From: Trichobilharzia regenti
Taxonomy: Eukaryota > Platyhelminthes > Trematoda > Strigeidida > Schistosomatidae
DNA length: 64,000 nt
NCBI GenBank assembly: GCA_944472135.2
Contig: OX235270.1
Location: 118,125,842 to 118,189,841, forward strand
Reading direction: 5' to 3'
Shown here: one piece after another, positions 52,535 to 63,502 of the stretch
Position numbering within the stretch: position 1 is the stretch's first letter
How the letters are laid out: each line of letters begins with the position of its first letter
Program-made: the position numbers and the translations under genes
Notes under the pieces: generated by a model
Seen by the model: only the letters and a program-made list of their open reading frames with translations
Databases searched by the model: none
What the model was told of the DNA's origin: nothing

Positions 52535-53455
52535 AGTGCTGAAAAATCAAAATCTATGTCTATTGTACTGAAACACTGTGAATTGTTGAATTTTTTCCCC
52601 TCAAAAAATACTAATAATAAACTTATTTATAGATTTAAACAATGTATCTGTTTTAAAGGTAATTGAGAATGTGAAGACTGTATCGTATGTAATCGCCACA
52701 CATACACACACACACACAGACATAGGGCCATACAGATGTACATACACACAAACAAACGACTGGACTGAACATGATTGTTCTCTTTGTTTTTAGTCAATAC
52801 TCATTTATAGAGAGAGAGAGAGAGAGGTAATGAATGACAATGATTTGGTCTATGATTTTTATTTGTCTGACAGATAGCTAAAGTACAGATTTTAGCTGTG
52901 TCAGTAGAAAAACATTGCAGAATTTATGAATCACTTTTGCTCACAAACACGATTATGCACTCCACAGTTTGATTGATGTTGGTTTTCAAAAACACTTATA
53001 CAAAAGGACTTAGAAACTATTGTTGAATAATCTAAGGTATTCAGTGATTTTAGAACAATTTGATGGTGGTTAGAAGTGGAATTCTAAACTCTCTTTTCGT
53101 CCTGTTTGAAGCTCATCAGCTAAGTGTAGCTAAGATCTACATGAGTGATGATGTTCTCGTTGAGACATGAAGTCAATTAGTCAACCAGAAATTCAGACAC
53201 AATAATTACGATTATTGAAGGTAATTTCATTCCATTTTGACAGTAAGATGAGCAGAAATTTAATGTAAAGGATAAATTCAGAACCATAGTAGAGTTGATT
53301 AACCGTATAAATGTAATGTAATCAGTTATTGAGAAAAGTACCTAGCTACTGGCTTACTCAGTTTTAACAAAGTTAAAAGACGAAAAACAATACTAGAGCC
53401 TATAAAATTTTAAACAAATATTCATCACTTCTCTCAGGAGTTTAGAGTTACGGAA
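52535..53455. other. flank without recognised features
   Basis: Short (AC)n near 52705 and (AG)n near 52810-52826. Nothing else is seen. Confidence 0.4.
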
Positions 53456-53457
53456 CA

Positions 53458-53640
53458 TCAGTCCCAGTGGCTTAACGGTCTATGACCTCATCTTGTAATC
53501 AAAAGGTCCTGAGTTCGAACCCCAATGGGTGCGTGCTGCTGAAGAGTCCCGAACTAAGAAGAAACAGCCATCCAGTACTCCAAGGTTCTGCAATGATTCT
53601 CTAACCGATATCAGCTCATGATGAATATGATCCTGATGAG
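53458..53640 (+). repeat. hammerhead-bearing SINE, simple (non-palindromic) copy
   Basis: Head: CAGTCCCAGTGGCTTAACGG (A-box part) and GAGTTCGAACCCCAATGG (B box, 53512-53529). The hammerhead motif follows at 53533-53578, then the family tail GATTCTCTAACCGATATCAG and CTCATGATGA. This shows the basic unit of the family: polymerase III-type head, hammerhead, tail, about 180 bp. Confidence 0.72.
53533..53578 (+). ncRNA. hammerhead ribozyme motif (decayed)
   Basis: Core CTGAAGA and GAAA intact, stem I GTGCTG/CAGTAC (one wobble), triplet ATC (fits the NUH rule). Stem II is broken: GTCC against AGAA. Confidence 0.65.
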
Positions 53641-54780
53641 TCAACATTGTTCCATATCCGCAACAGTCTCCAAACTGTTGATTTTTGAAGTCCCAAGGTC
53701 TGCAGTCAGACAGTCTACATCTTCTTTAGATGGTTCACACTAGCAGACAAGGACTGTAACTATTTCCCAGCATAATTCTGTATCATCTAACACTGATTGT
53801 CGAGAAAGATGATGATTCAGCATATGCAGCACATGTTCTTGCCATCCCTGTCTATGCAGCTTGACAATCTTCTCCCTTCTAACTTCATTGTTACTAACTT
53901 TATAATACTACCTAACACTAGAATTAGGACGTAGTAGCTAATGGTCGAAATTGGTTAATATTTTTTCAGATCTTTGACTTTCATCGGCTGCTCATGACAA
54001 CTGTACAGAAACACCGGAGTAGACTGCTGTTCATCAGCACACATGTCCTCCTTTTAATGAAAAGCTGTAAATCATGCGTACAACAACTATTGAATATATT
54101 AAATGGTATCTTTTTGGTATGTGAGAAAATATTACCTTTCTACCTATGACTACAGCAATTAATGTCTACTAAATCAAATGTTAATTAAAAGTCGTAAAAT
54201 AAAAAATATTTTAAAAAAAATAATCATCTCAAAAGTTTTAAAATATGCTCAAAAAAGTGAATTAATTTAAACAATAAAAGAAAGATGTTTACTACTTTTG
54301 CAGAATTGTTGTGATTCCTTTGTTCAATGTACAATGTTAAGCAGTTTATAGATTATACATTAAACTTCAACAACAACAACAACAAGTCAACTGACTGACA
54401 TAAATTCATTATGAGTGATTGTTTTTAATGTATGCCGATTATGTTTAATAATCAGAGTAATAGTAGTTTAGTGTAATTAATAAGACGACGTTACACTGGA
54501 TGACACGTCTATAAACACACATATATACATATACATAAGAACACACACTGTTTATTATGCATAATTTACTCCAAAACATTGCAAAATAGAACATGCCGAG
54601 ACTGAAATTTAATTGTAAACTTGAGTTCTGGGTATTTCGAAGTAGCATCACAAATTATGACTGCCTGTGAATTATTGTCACCAATTAGTAAGAAAAACAC
54701 AGAAGTAAACATGATACACAAAATATGAGAACTGTCTCGTTTGGTGATGCAGTATCGTCAGTTGTGAAACATTTAACTCA
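53641..54780. other. flank without recognised features
   Basis: A (CAA)n run near 54370-54386. No exon or repeat family identified. Confidence 0.4.
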
Positions 54781-54781
54781 C

Positions 54782-54975
54782 TTCCAATTTGTCCAATCAC
54801 CCCTATCAATTCCGACGCTCCTGATAAGAATTGCAGTTGAACCACAACACTATCAGGCATGTTTTCAAAGGCACTATCAACCTCACAGCCATTTACTACG
54901 CTAGCCAACTGTGTTCTATTATGGACAACACGTGGATGTCTATGACTTACTAAGAAGTCTTCGCACTGCTGGTAT
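54782..54975 (-). other. exon-like open stretch of unknown origin
   Basis: The minus strand is open for 64 codons between an acceptor-like TACTTTCAAAG and a donor GTGAGT, reading YQQCEDFLVSHRHPRVVHNR, TQLASVVNGCEVDSAF and GASELIGVIGQIG. No family is recognised. Its phases (two bases needed before, one left after) do not join directly to FHOD exon a, and the upstream side runs straight into an antisense hammerhead-repeat fragment, so it may be part of a repeat instead of an exon. Confidence 0.3.
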
Positions 54976-54989
54976 CTTTGAAAGTACAC

Positions 54990-55060
54990 ATAGGGAACCA
55001 ATGAAAAACCTAGGAGTACTAGACAGCTGTTTCGTCCTAGTTTCGGACTCTTCACGATGA
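54990..55060 (-). repeat. hammerhead-bearing repeat fragment
   Basis: The minus strand from 55054 reads TGAAGAGTCCGAAACTAGGA, CGAAACAGCTGTC and TAGTACTCCTAGG. Stem II, GAAA and the GTC triplet are kept. The 5' strand of stem I and the first core base are lost at a junction to unrelated sequence. Confidence 0.6.
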
Positions 55061-55459
55061 AATCCAGTACTTGAAAATTCAGCATTCAAATTCAATTCAG
55101 TGGCTGAATAATGAGGAACCTGATTATTCTACGATTCATCTTGAATGGAATCATGGAGCTTGGTTGCACAAGAGTAGTGACAGGCTACGATGAAACAGGG
55201 GTGTTCAATATCTCCTGTTTACTCACTTTACAGTTATTCAACGTTTCACCAGTTAACACCATTTCTTCACAAAAAGCATATACACCTCCTATAGGCATAA
55301 TGCAGTCATTTCTGTGTGCATAGAAAAATTATTTAGGCTTATAATAGTTTGAAGCTCAATTAGTAGTAGGAAAATGGACGCAGATTTTTATGACACACAA
55401 CCAACATATATATACATATAGTCAGCGAGCTTGATAATTTGTTTGGACATGAAATACAG
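55061..55459. other. flank without recognised features
   Basis: A plus-strand open frame at 55111-55323 shows no motif. Nothing recognised. Confidence 0.35.
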
Positions 55460-56150
55460 AGTGTTATCAATTCTATTATGGGTAAAAATTTGTTTTGATA
55501 AAGTCTCACAGTGTTATACAGTAATGTTTACTGATGACAATTCGAGCACAATTTATGGCCTCTCATAATCATATCAAGGCACTCACATAACTTTCTAACT
55601 TCGTTTATACAATTCCACTATTTTTCATCGTTTAATTTGATTGGTAGTAGTATCTTCCATATTTCGGGTATGAGTGGTCAGTCATTCCTATCGCATGTGT
55701 TGGGTGTAGACTCGATGAACAAAGATTCAGTAATCAATTCTACGTAGGGTTTCAGATGTCCCCTTCCTTATATGGTATAACTGTAGATGACTTATATTCT
55801 CTCTGATTTATGTTATTATTAATAGTTTCACAATTATTTTTATTTTTCGTTTTGCCTTTTTCGATCTTCCTAATGAATTTTAAAGGATAGTTATTTAACA
55901 CCAAAGCCTCTTTTATCTGTTTTAGTTCATCATTTAGGTTTTTTCTTGTGCTACTTAGTGCTACTGCTCGGTTTGTTAAACACTTAATTAAGCCTGCCCT
56001 TAACAGTTAACGGATGAGATGAATTAAAGTTTAAGTATCTATTAGAATGAGTTGGTTTTCTGTACACACTAGTGTGTAGTTTGCCTTCTTCTATTCTTTT
56101 TATCTTACAATCTAACATAGCTAATTCTCCTTGTTCATTTTCATATATAT
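55460..56150 (-). pseudogene. Penelope-like element remnant, end of reverse transcriptase (family 2)
   Basis: The minus strand from about 56140 reads ELAMLDCKIKRIEEGKLHTS, VYRKPTHSNRYLNFNSSHPL, then after a frameshift CLTNRAVALSSTRKNLNDEL, KQIKEALVLNNYPLKFIRKI and VIPYKEGTSETLRRI. These are the conserved C-terminal blocks of Penelope-type reverse transcriptases (YRKPT...YL.F.S.HP; NGYP-like; VPY..G.S). Two or more frame breaks. The region below 55770 resembles 7640-7860. Confidence 0.8.
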
Positions 56151-57024
56151 GGTTGCGTTCTCCAACCTTGCTAGCTTAATTGCGCAGCATCTGTTGACCA
56201 TCTAGACAACATTTTCAAGGTGAACTTTAACTTATTTGATTATCATTATTATTATTATTATTTCAAGATGGTGTCTAGAAGGACAATGAGAGCTGCGTAA
56301 TTAAACTATCCAGGTCAGAAAATGCAAGCACATCAAAATAATGTGTTGTTGTGTTCTCTAATCCAGTGATTTCACTAGAGTGAACACACTGTCAGCATCA
56401 AATCCGACAGAATGTAGACTTTAGGAAGTACTGGTCAATTGGAATATCCGACTGTGTTTGTACACTGTTATGTCAAAGGTAATGGAATGGAATATCAGTA
56501 AATATAATTAGACGTAATTAATATAACTGGGTGTCTTTCTTTTCAGATAATATTTCGCAGGATAAATATAACAAAGAAAGCCTATACGTGTCGTTGATAG
56601 ATGTTAGACGCCTAGAAAAGAGATCGATAGGCATCTTACTCACTCACTCACTCACTCACATATCATTTTTGTTTTATTTTAATTCTCTACAATTCAAATA
56701 ACTCAAGTCAGCTAATTGATTTCTTTTGGTCTCTCCAATCAGCATTCACTTCTTATTTCTTTTATATTTAGTGGAGTCACAGTAGGATAAAAAACTCAAT
56801 GTAGTTGACATGTTTAAACTTGCCTACAAAGTGAAATATTTTCGTTTATGTTGTTTGTTTGGATGCGTTTAAAGTAGAATCTTTCTGTTTCTTTTTTATA
56901 GTTTCACACGGATCACAGCTACAATGATGTTAATACCAATGATGTCTCTTACTACCTTGCTTGCTGCATATTTTCATTTTAGTTGCTTTAATTACACAAT
57001 CATTCGATAGGATTAGTGATCTCA
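56151..57024. other. flank without recognised features
   Basis: (TTA)n at about 56240-56263 and (CACT)n at 56637-56659. Nothing else recognised. Confidence 0.4.
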
Positions 57025-58125
57025 GATAAGTGAGACAATCTCGAGTACTACGGCGTACCCCAAATATTCATCAACCTTATTCAACAGCTGTACGACAACG
57101 GAACATGTCAAGTGATCCACAACGGAAAACTCAGCGAGGCGTTTGGAGTAAACACGGGAGTCAGACAAGGGTGCTTACTATCACCAATGATATTCCTAAT
57201 TGTGGTGGACTGCATTATGAGTCAGGCAGTGGGAAACGAGAAGACAGGGATATCCGGGACCGACCGACGTGAAGAACCTAGAAGAACCGGATTTCGCTCG
57301 TGGCTGATTTATGTTTGATGTCACACACAAAATCGAAGACTTACAAGCGAAAACCGACAAACTGGTCGAAGAAACAGCCGGCGAAGACAGGACTCCAGGT
57401 AAACATAGACAAGAAGGAGGTTATGAAAATAACCAACCAACCAACAACAACAACAACAACAGCAACATCCAGCGCCAATCACCATCAACAGGAGGGATTT
57501 GAAAGAGGTTACTTCATTCACTTATCTAGTGAGGGAGCATTGTCTCAACTACAGGCAGTCGGAACGGACGAGGATGTCAAATCGAGCGATAATGGGGAAG
57601 GCGAGAAACACATTCATCAACCTGAAACCAATCTGGAAATCTTCGTCACTCAGCATCACCAACAAAATTCGCTCGGATTTTCAATACAAACAACGTCAAG
57701 TCAGTCACTTCTTCTATACGGATCAGAAACTTGGCAGGCGGGTCACAAAGAATATTTCCACCAACAGCCTGTTGCAGACCTTTATCAACAACTGTCTTCG
57801 CTGGCTCTATACTGAAGATCAGATGGCCAGAAAGAATCACCAACAAGGAATTATGGGAACAAACAAAACAAGAACCAATAGCCCACCAACAGCAAATATG
57901 CGGGAGAAAGTGGAAATGGATTGGACACTCGCTGAGGAGGCCGCCGCTGGGTGACATCGCGCGCGCGTCAGGCCACTGCTCGAATGGAACCCGAAAGGAA
58001 AGCGGCGAGTGGGACGTCAGTGCAAGGGTGACATGGAGAAGATCGTGTGAAGAGGAGTTGAAAGAGTATGGACTATCATGGATGCAGGTGAAAAGCACAG
58101 CAGAAGACAGAATGGGCAAGTGGAG
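57025..58125 (+). mobile_element. element B copy 4: reverse-transcriptase palm to C-terminus, decayed
   Basis: Reads VFINLIQQLYDNG-like sequence, VIHNGKLSEAFGVNTGVRQG, CLLSPMIFLIVVDCIM, TGLQVNIDKKEVMKI, NKELWEQTKQEPIAHQQ and RVTWRRSCEEELKEYG in shifting frames. The YADD/FADD region is damaged near 57280-57310. A CAA run (57446-57466) lies at the same place as the frameshift in copy 1. It stops near 58125 without a normal 3' end. Confidence 0.82.
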
Positions 58126-58129
58126 ACGT

Positions 58130-58640
58130 AATTTGGTATCTGATATAGTGTCCTCAGGTCCCTTTTGCCTGCTGCCTTCTCAGCTTCAGTGGCCAGGTTG
58201 TCGTAGAATCGTCTTTTGTCCTTCCTAGCACTCTTCTTCACTTCTCTGTCCAGTGCTGTCTGTGCAAGTTGAGCTCAGCGTCTCCTTCTCCTGTCCGTCC
58301 TTGCATTGAATCATTTTCTCTTTCACCATTCTCCTCTCTTCTATTAATTTCCAAGTGTCCGTTGACAGCCATTCCTTGTCTTGTCTCTTCTTTCTTCCTA
58401 GAACCGTTGAACACGTTTCGTTGAGAATCGCCTTCAGAAGTCTGAGAAGAGTTCACCATTGTCGTTCATTTCGCTGAGGGCCTCACGACCCATGGTGAGT
58501 TCTCTTCCTGTGTTGTCTCCTCTCAGCTTCGCATTCATGTCGCCCATCAGGATTTTGATATCGCCATTTGGGACGTTGTCCATTACTGTTTGTAGTTGTC
58601 TGTAGAATGCCTCCTTCTTCTCTAGTTCTGAGACGTTTGT
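58130..58640 (-). mobile_element. element B copy 5: endonuclease and linker pieces (antisense)
   Basis: The minus strand reads DIKILMGDMNAKL, TGRELTMGREALSEMNDNGE (endonuclease block), an internal deletion, then VFNGSRKKEETRQGMAVNGH and MKKSARKDKRRFYDNLATEA, which correspond to the linker of copy 1 (KKSAREDKRKYYETMANEAE). It abuts the 3' side of the sense copy 4 in opposite orientation. Confidence 0.78.
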
Positions 58641-60670
58641 TATCGATAAACAGAAGTTTAATTCCTTGAAATCCCTGGGATCTGACTTTCCAAACCTTTA
58701 CGGATTACCCAAGTTTCATAAGGTTGATAATCCATTACGTCCGATTCTATCAATGTGTCATTCTCCTACACATAAATTGGCAAAATGGTTAGCTGATGTT
58801 TTAAGTCCAGTACGCAATGAATGATGTAAGTTTTCTTTGAACTTGTTGACTGTCTTGCAGATATGAACATAAAAGATACGAAAATGTATTCAGTTGATGT
58901 TAATTCTCTGTTCACTAATGTACCATTGATTAAGACTGTTGATATGCTTTGTGACTATATCGGTGGTACAGTGGTTAGGACTCTCGCCGACCATGCACAT
59001 GGTCCGAGGTTCGAGCCTTCGCCTACGCACACCTGATATCTATGGTCGGCCTGCAAAATTTCGGCTACCGATATCCACACTGAAAATTCCATACTTGTAC
59101 CAAAAATACAGTGTGGAATCAAGCTGTAATCAAAAATAAAAAAATTTAAAAAAATAGTTGTTTTTCATCCCCTTTTGCTTTAACTTATTTGAAAGATTTA
59201 TTACTATTATGTACTGACAATGTCCATTTCACCTTCGAAGGTAAACATTTTCGACAAGTGGATGGTGTTACTATAAGGAGTCCATTAGGACCTTTGTTAG
59301 CGGACGTTTACATGTCTTATGTTGTGAACTTGTCCCTTGATTGAATTTCTAAATTGCTCTTCTATAGGAAATATGTAGATGATATCATTTTGATATGCGA
59401 CGATCATGAAGATGGGAGTCGTCTATTCGACATACTTAACTCTGAACAGAATTATATTAGTCTTACATACGAGGAAGAAAGTCGCAGCCACCTTGCATTT
59501 TTATACATACTTCTGTGTCAAAGAGATGATGGTTCAATAAGCCGATCAATCTGCAGAAAGCCCACTTGGACAGGGCAGTACCTTAATTTTCATAGTTTCT
59601 GTCCATTACAGTATAGGAGAGGCTTGGTGAAATGTCTATTTAAGAAGATTCCACGTTTGTTTGCACAGCTAATGTTATAGAGAAAGAAAACGAAATACTG
59701 ATGGATACTCTTGTTGAAAACGGATATCCTTTAAAATTTGTAAACAGGTGTAGAAGTCAATTAGTCTCTAAACCTACAATCTATACCGCGGCCTAGGGAA
59801 AAAATGACTTCATCAAATTACCATAAAACGGGGAAATAAACAGTAGGATTTTGAGACAAAGGTCAAATTCGGTCATCCGTAGAACCTATTATGCAGCCCG
59901 GCATGTAATTATCGAAAAAGCCAAAAATATGTTCCACTGCAAACCTCAAAAGTGCACAAGTGATTATGTCACAGCCGACACTATTTACCAATTTTCGTGT
60001 GTGTGTGTGGCCACACATACATAGGGAGGAGTAATCGTGCTTTGCACATGAGGGTGGGAGAGCATATCCCGAAATGGTTAGAAAAACAAATGAATTGTGG
60101 AAAATAAATAGACGCAGGTGTCAGACTACCAACTTTAGCTATAGCTAAACACCTAATCGAGATGAACCATAAGACTGATGTTAACTAAGCCTTTAAGGTC
60201 ATCTATAAAAATGGTCAAGGGCGCTTGTTGAAATACGCCGAGACTATAGCTATTCATAAACTTAAGCCCCGCCCCCCCCCCCACATGTGCATTCAAAAGC
60301 AGTTTATTATTACTCTTAACCTACCTTGGTAATTCTTATTTGATTGGATTACCAAACGTGTTAATCATTCAAAAATCCTTTTTTTTCTCACTTTGTTTAA
60401 TTTAATTGCCCTTAATTTTTTCATATATATCGACTTGACAAGTTAATATGTGACCTGATCGTTCGAAATGTATAGCACAAATACATCACATTTTTCAGAT
60501 AATCACTGTCTCCTAATGACACTATCCAGAAAAGTTTACATAGTTACAACTGTTAATTAATTCAACATAAAGAGAGATTTATGTATAGAAATGGCTCTGT
60601 ACAGCATTTGAGGATAAGAATCGCCGAGGAAATATCTTTGCTGAGCTTCTTGTTCTTAACTCTCGAGTCT
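58640..60670 (+). pseudogene. Penelope-like element copy with reverse transcriptase and GIY-YIG traces (family 1)
   Basis: Broken frames read SLGSDFPNLYGLPKFHKVDN, RPILSMCHSPTHKLAKWL, then (after a SINE insertion) FEGKHFRQVDGVTIRSPLGP, LLADVYM, LFYRKYVDDIILICDDHEDG (catalytic YVDD near 59372), LAFLYILLCQRDDGSISRSI and RKPTWTGQYLNFHS. The rest (59700-60270) reads NGYPLKFVNR, TIYQFSCVCV and AEHIPKWL-like pieces of the GIY-YIG region. Its 3' terminus is near 60640 (CTTTGCTGAGC). It is the only copy in the window with the reverse transcriptase catalytic centre of this superfamily. Confidence 0.83.
58957..59155 (+). repeat. tRNA-headed SINE, second tail type (copy 3)
   Basis: Head ATCGGTGGTACAGTGGTTAG, B box CGAGGTTCGAGCCTTCG, body CTATGGTCGGCCTGCAAAAT and CTGAAAATTCCATACTTGTA, end TCAAGCTGTAATCAAAAATA with an A-rich tail. 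It interrupts the Penelope-like reverse transcriptase, so it inserted later. Confidence 0.82.
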
Positions 60671-62084
60671 TTTTTCTTTGTCTGATTAATGCCAAACAAG
60701 TTCAGTGGAAATGAAGCAACACCTAACCCACCCTCACCGATACATCCAAGATTTACGGGGACGGGGGTGGGGGTGGAGTAAGCAAAAACTATTTAAAAAG
60801 CAAGTCAAGAGGTTGAATGAATTACAATAAGGTATGATATGATTGCTAACCATAAATTGTGTTTGAGACGTCACCCAGTTAATGATACTGTAGCCCTCCT
60901 GAGCGCGGAAACCCTATCATTACAGCCCCTCAGCTTGAATTACAATAAAAAAAGTGGGAAATTGATTGGTGAAGATATTAGACATAGAAGACAATTCCGT
61001 TTTCGAACACCCACATGGATCAAGTGAAACTAAATGAAGTAGGTCGTTCCAATTACAATTTTAATGATTCCTCTACTAATCCTGATTTAGTAGATAATTC
61101 AGAAATAAATCTAGATGATTCCAGTGAAAATAATAGCACAGTATCAGCTAGAAGATAGGAGAAACTTGCAAGCAAACCGAGACCTCATTATAAATATGCA
61201 AGGAAGAAACATTCGACATATGGCGGATGTGGTGACTGACAACTTCGATTACTGTATTGTTTAAATGCGTACGGTTGTTTTTTTTAGTATTTGTCATATA
61301 AATTACAAATAATTCTGCCAAATACAAATTCCTAAATTCTGCCCTCTCTGTGGTGTTGTGTTGGTTTCCTGTGATTCGGTTACTGAGAAATACTATTACA
61401 AATAACTATTACACAAGCTTAACTAAAAACACGTGGTACTCACTTACTTACCTACTTAGAAAACTCATGATGACAAGTAATAACGGAAAAGTCTATTAAT
61501 CACTGAAATGTTCATCCATTTTTGCTGTTTGGATTTTTGTGTATATTTTTTGGTATAATGAAAGTGATGATTAACTGTACTGTCCCTATTTTGTGCGTGT
61601 ATGTGTGCGCAAATGCCTGTAGACGTTAAAGTGTGTTTTTGTAAGACAATTAACCAGAATTTATTTTGAAAAAAAAATAATAAGAAACAAACGCAATAAA
61701 CTACGAATACTCCAGATGTTGATTTTCTCCTATTTTATGTTATTTTTCCTAGTTGAATAACTAATGGCGATTTGTCATGGAATCAATATTTAAAATACAA
61801 GGTAGATACAGTAGTCTAAGCATTTGGCGTCCAGACTTAGTTGAACATATGATGTGCCTGGCATACTTCAATAACAAAAGGTGTAAGTATCTGACAGGAC
61901 TATTTTAAATCCAACACATGTGTTACGTAACACCTGTCGCAGCGTGTTAACATTTTCTAGTGTGTGTGTGTGTGTGCGTTTGCTATTAGATTTTTAGAAA
62001 AAGAAAAGTGCATCCTGTAAATAAGCTAAACACACGTAAAATTATGCATTCCTGTGAGGCTTGACTGCTGAACGTATAAGACTT
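60671..62084. other. flank; one unassigned open segment
   Basis: Plus-strand frames at 60839-61027 (LRRHPVNDTVALLS, RHRRQFRFRTPTWIK) and about 61018-61158 (NFNDSSTNPDLVDNS, ENNSTVSARR) are open but show no recognised domain or splice borders. (GT)n near 61960-61976. No other features. Confidence 0.35.
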
Positions 62085-62550
62085 GAAGAGGCGAGCTATC
62101 TTTGACCACAAATGTTTCCATTTTATCTCCTGTGTTAAGTAGTATAATACTAACGTTGAGCATAGAGCATTATGGAAGGAGAGACATGAAATTAAATTGG
62201 AAAAGACTTAAGAATGATCACATCCAAACCTGGCATCAATTCATAAAGTCTTTGACAGTTGGAATAGACTAGCTGGCTGGCTAGGGAGTCCTACAGATGC
62301 TTGGAATCAATGGACGGAGGCTGTTAGTCACAAGGCTCACAGTTGTTATCAATGATGTAAATGCATTCTCTGCTTATAATCTCTTAAACGTATTAAATTC
62401 CCATTATTATTCTTTATGTGCCGATTCTTTCTCTAGTAAATTTCCCTTCATTATAGCTTCTTTGCAGTTTTATCTCTACATTTGAGTGTAGCAACTTGGA
62501 CATATGAACTTTTGCGCATAGTTCCGTAATGAAAAATCAATCTATCAGTC
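62085..62550 (+). pseudogene. element A 3' fragment, strongly decayed
   Basis: AAGAGGCGAGCTATCTTTGA and CCACAAATGTTTCC correspond to KRLTAFDHRCL of element A. Later pieces (CTGGCATCAATTCATAAAGT, GACAGTTGG, GGAATCAATGGACGGAGGC) match TWHQSMKSLTV and NQWLE. The end near 62515 (TTGCGCATAGTTC) resembles the 3' end. A short inverted piece of the same 3' region lies at 62740-62810. Confidence 0.55.
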
Positions 62551-62559
62551 ATTGACAGA

Positions 62560-63440
62560 GACTATGGGTAGAAACACGAATCAGCCGAAGCTTCCTCCTA
62601 TTTAAAACTTTCCATGGAGAATAAGACTGTGTGTCGTGTCAGCAGTACTGGTTTCTCTACAAAGGCTTAAAGCCACCACTTTTTGATTCAAGCGGTGAAA
62701 CTTTATCCATTCTATTAACCAGTTGATTAAACAGTGAGGCATTGCAGCACTTTGCACAAACGTGCACTAGTCCATGTGGACACACTTCGATATCACGTCT
62801 GAAGCATGGGTAATAGAAATCAAATAAGACTTTTGTAAATCCACTGAATTTTCATCAACAATAAAATAATTAACACTAATAATCATTCCAGTGTCTTAAT
62901 CACTGCAAACTAGTCCACTGGACTAAAAAGCCACCGGCGAGTTTTTTAGTTAACTGTGATAATATCTGACTCCACAATTTTTTTTAACATTCAGGAAGTT
63001 ATGTGAGATTATTCCCAGTGTGTTGGAACACACGACTAAATTAATCAGTCTTTAGAAGAATTATTCACGAAAGTTGCCATCTACTACTACCTACTGGTGT
63101 TTATTGTGTAACCAAAGCCGCAGGTTGGTATTTTTGAGAGTAGCTGGCACATCAAGCAGAGATTGATTAGTTCAGTGCTTGTTGCTGAGAAACTATACCA
63201 CGTGTTGACGGACGTCATTGAGTCCTAACCCAGTGGGTGAAAGGTCAACGTGCTGACCTCGTCAAAGATAAAGTAAGAGAGGGTGCAGGTGAACTCAGGA
63301 CCGATTAGTTGAAATTCAAGTCGTTGATAAGTGAAGATGTAACTCATCATTGGCTGAATTACTCAACTTTCAGTCAGTGGGTTGTAGGTTCGAAGCGCAC
63401 TTTAACTGTTTCAGTCCTGGGATCTAGGCAGTATTATCAC
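62560..63440. other. flank; weak tRNA-like sequence only
   Basis: A B-box-like GTAGGTTCGAAGCGC lies near 63384-63398 with a tail like that at 41040. The rest is unassigned. Confidence 0.4.
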
Positions 63441-63445
63441 CACTC

Positions 63446-63446
63446 C

Positions 63447-63480
<34 letters not shown>
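63446..63480. repeat. (TA)n microsatellite
   Basis: An alternating TA tract with one G interruption, immediately upstream of a SINE head. Confidence 0.9.
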
Positions 63481-63481
<1 letters not shown>

Positions 63482-63502
63482 GAATGGCCTATAACCTGAT
63501 AT

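Noticed and set aside
57025..58640. Twin-priming 5' inversion of one element B insertion
   Set aside because: The inverted 5' part lies on the wrong side of the sense part for the classical outcome; kept as an open rearrangement.
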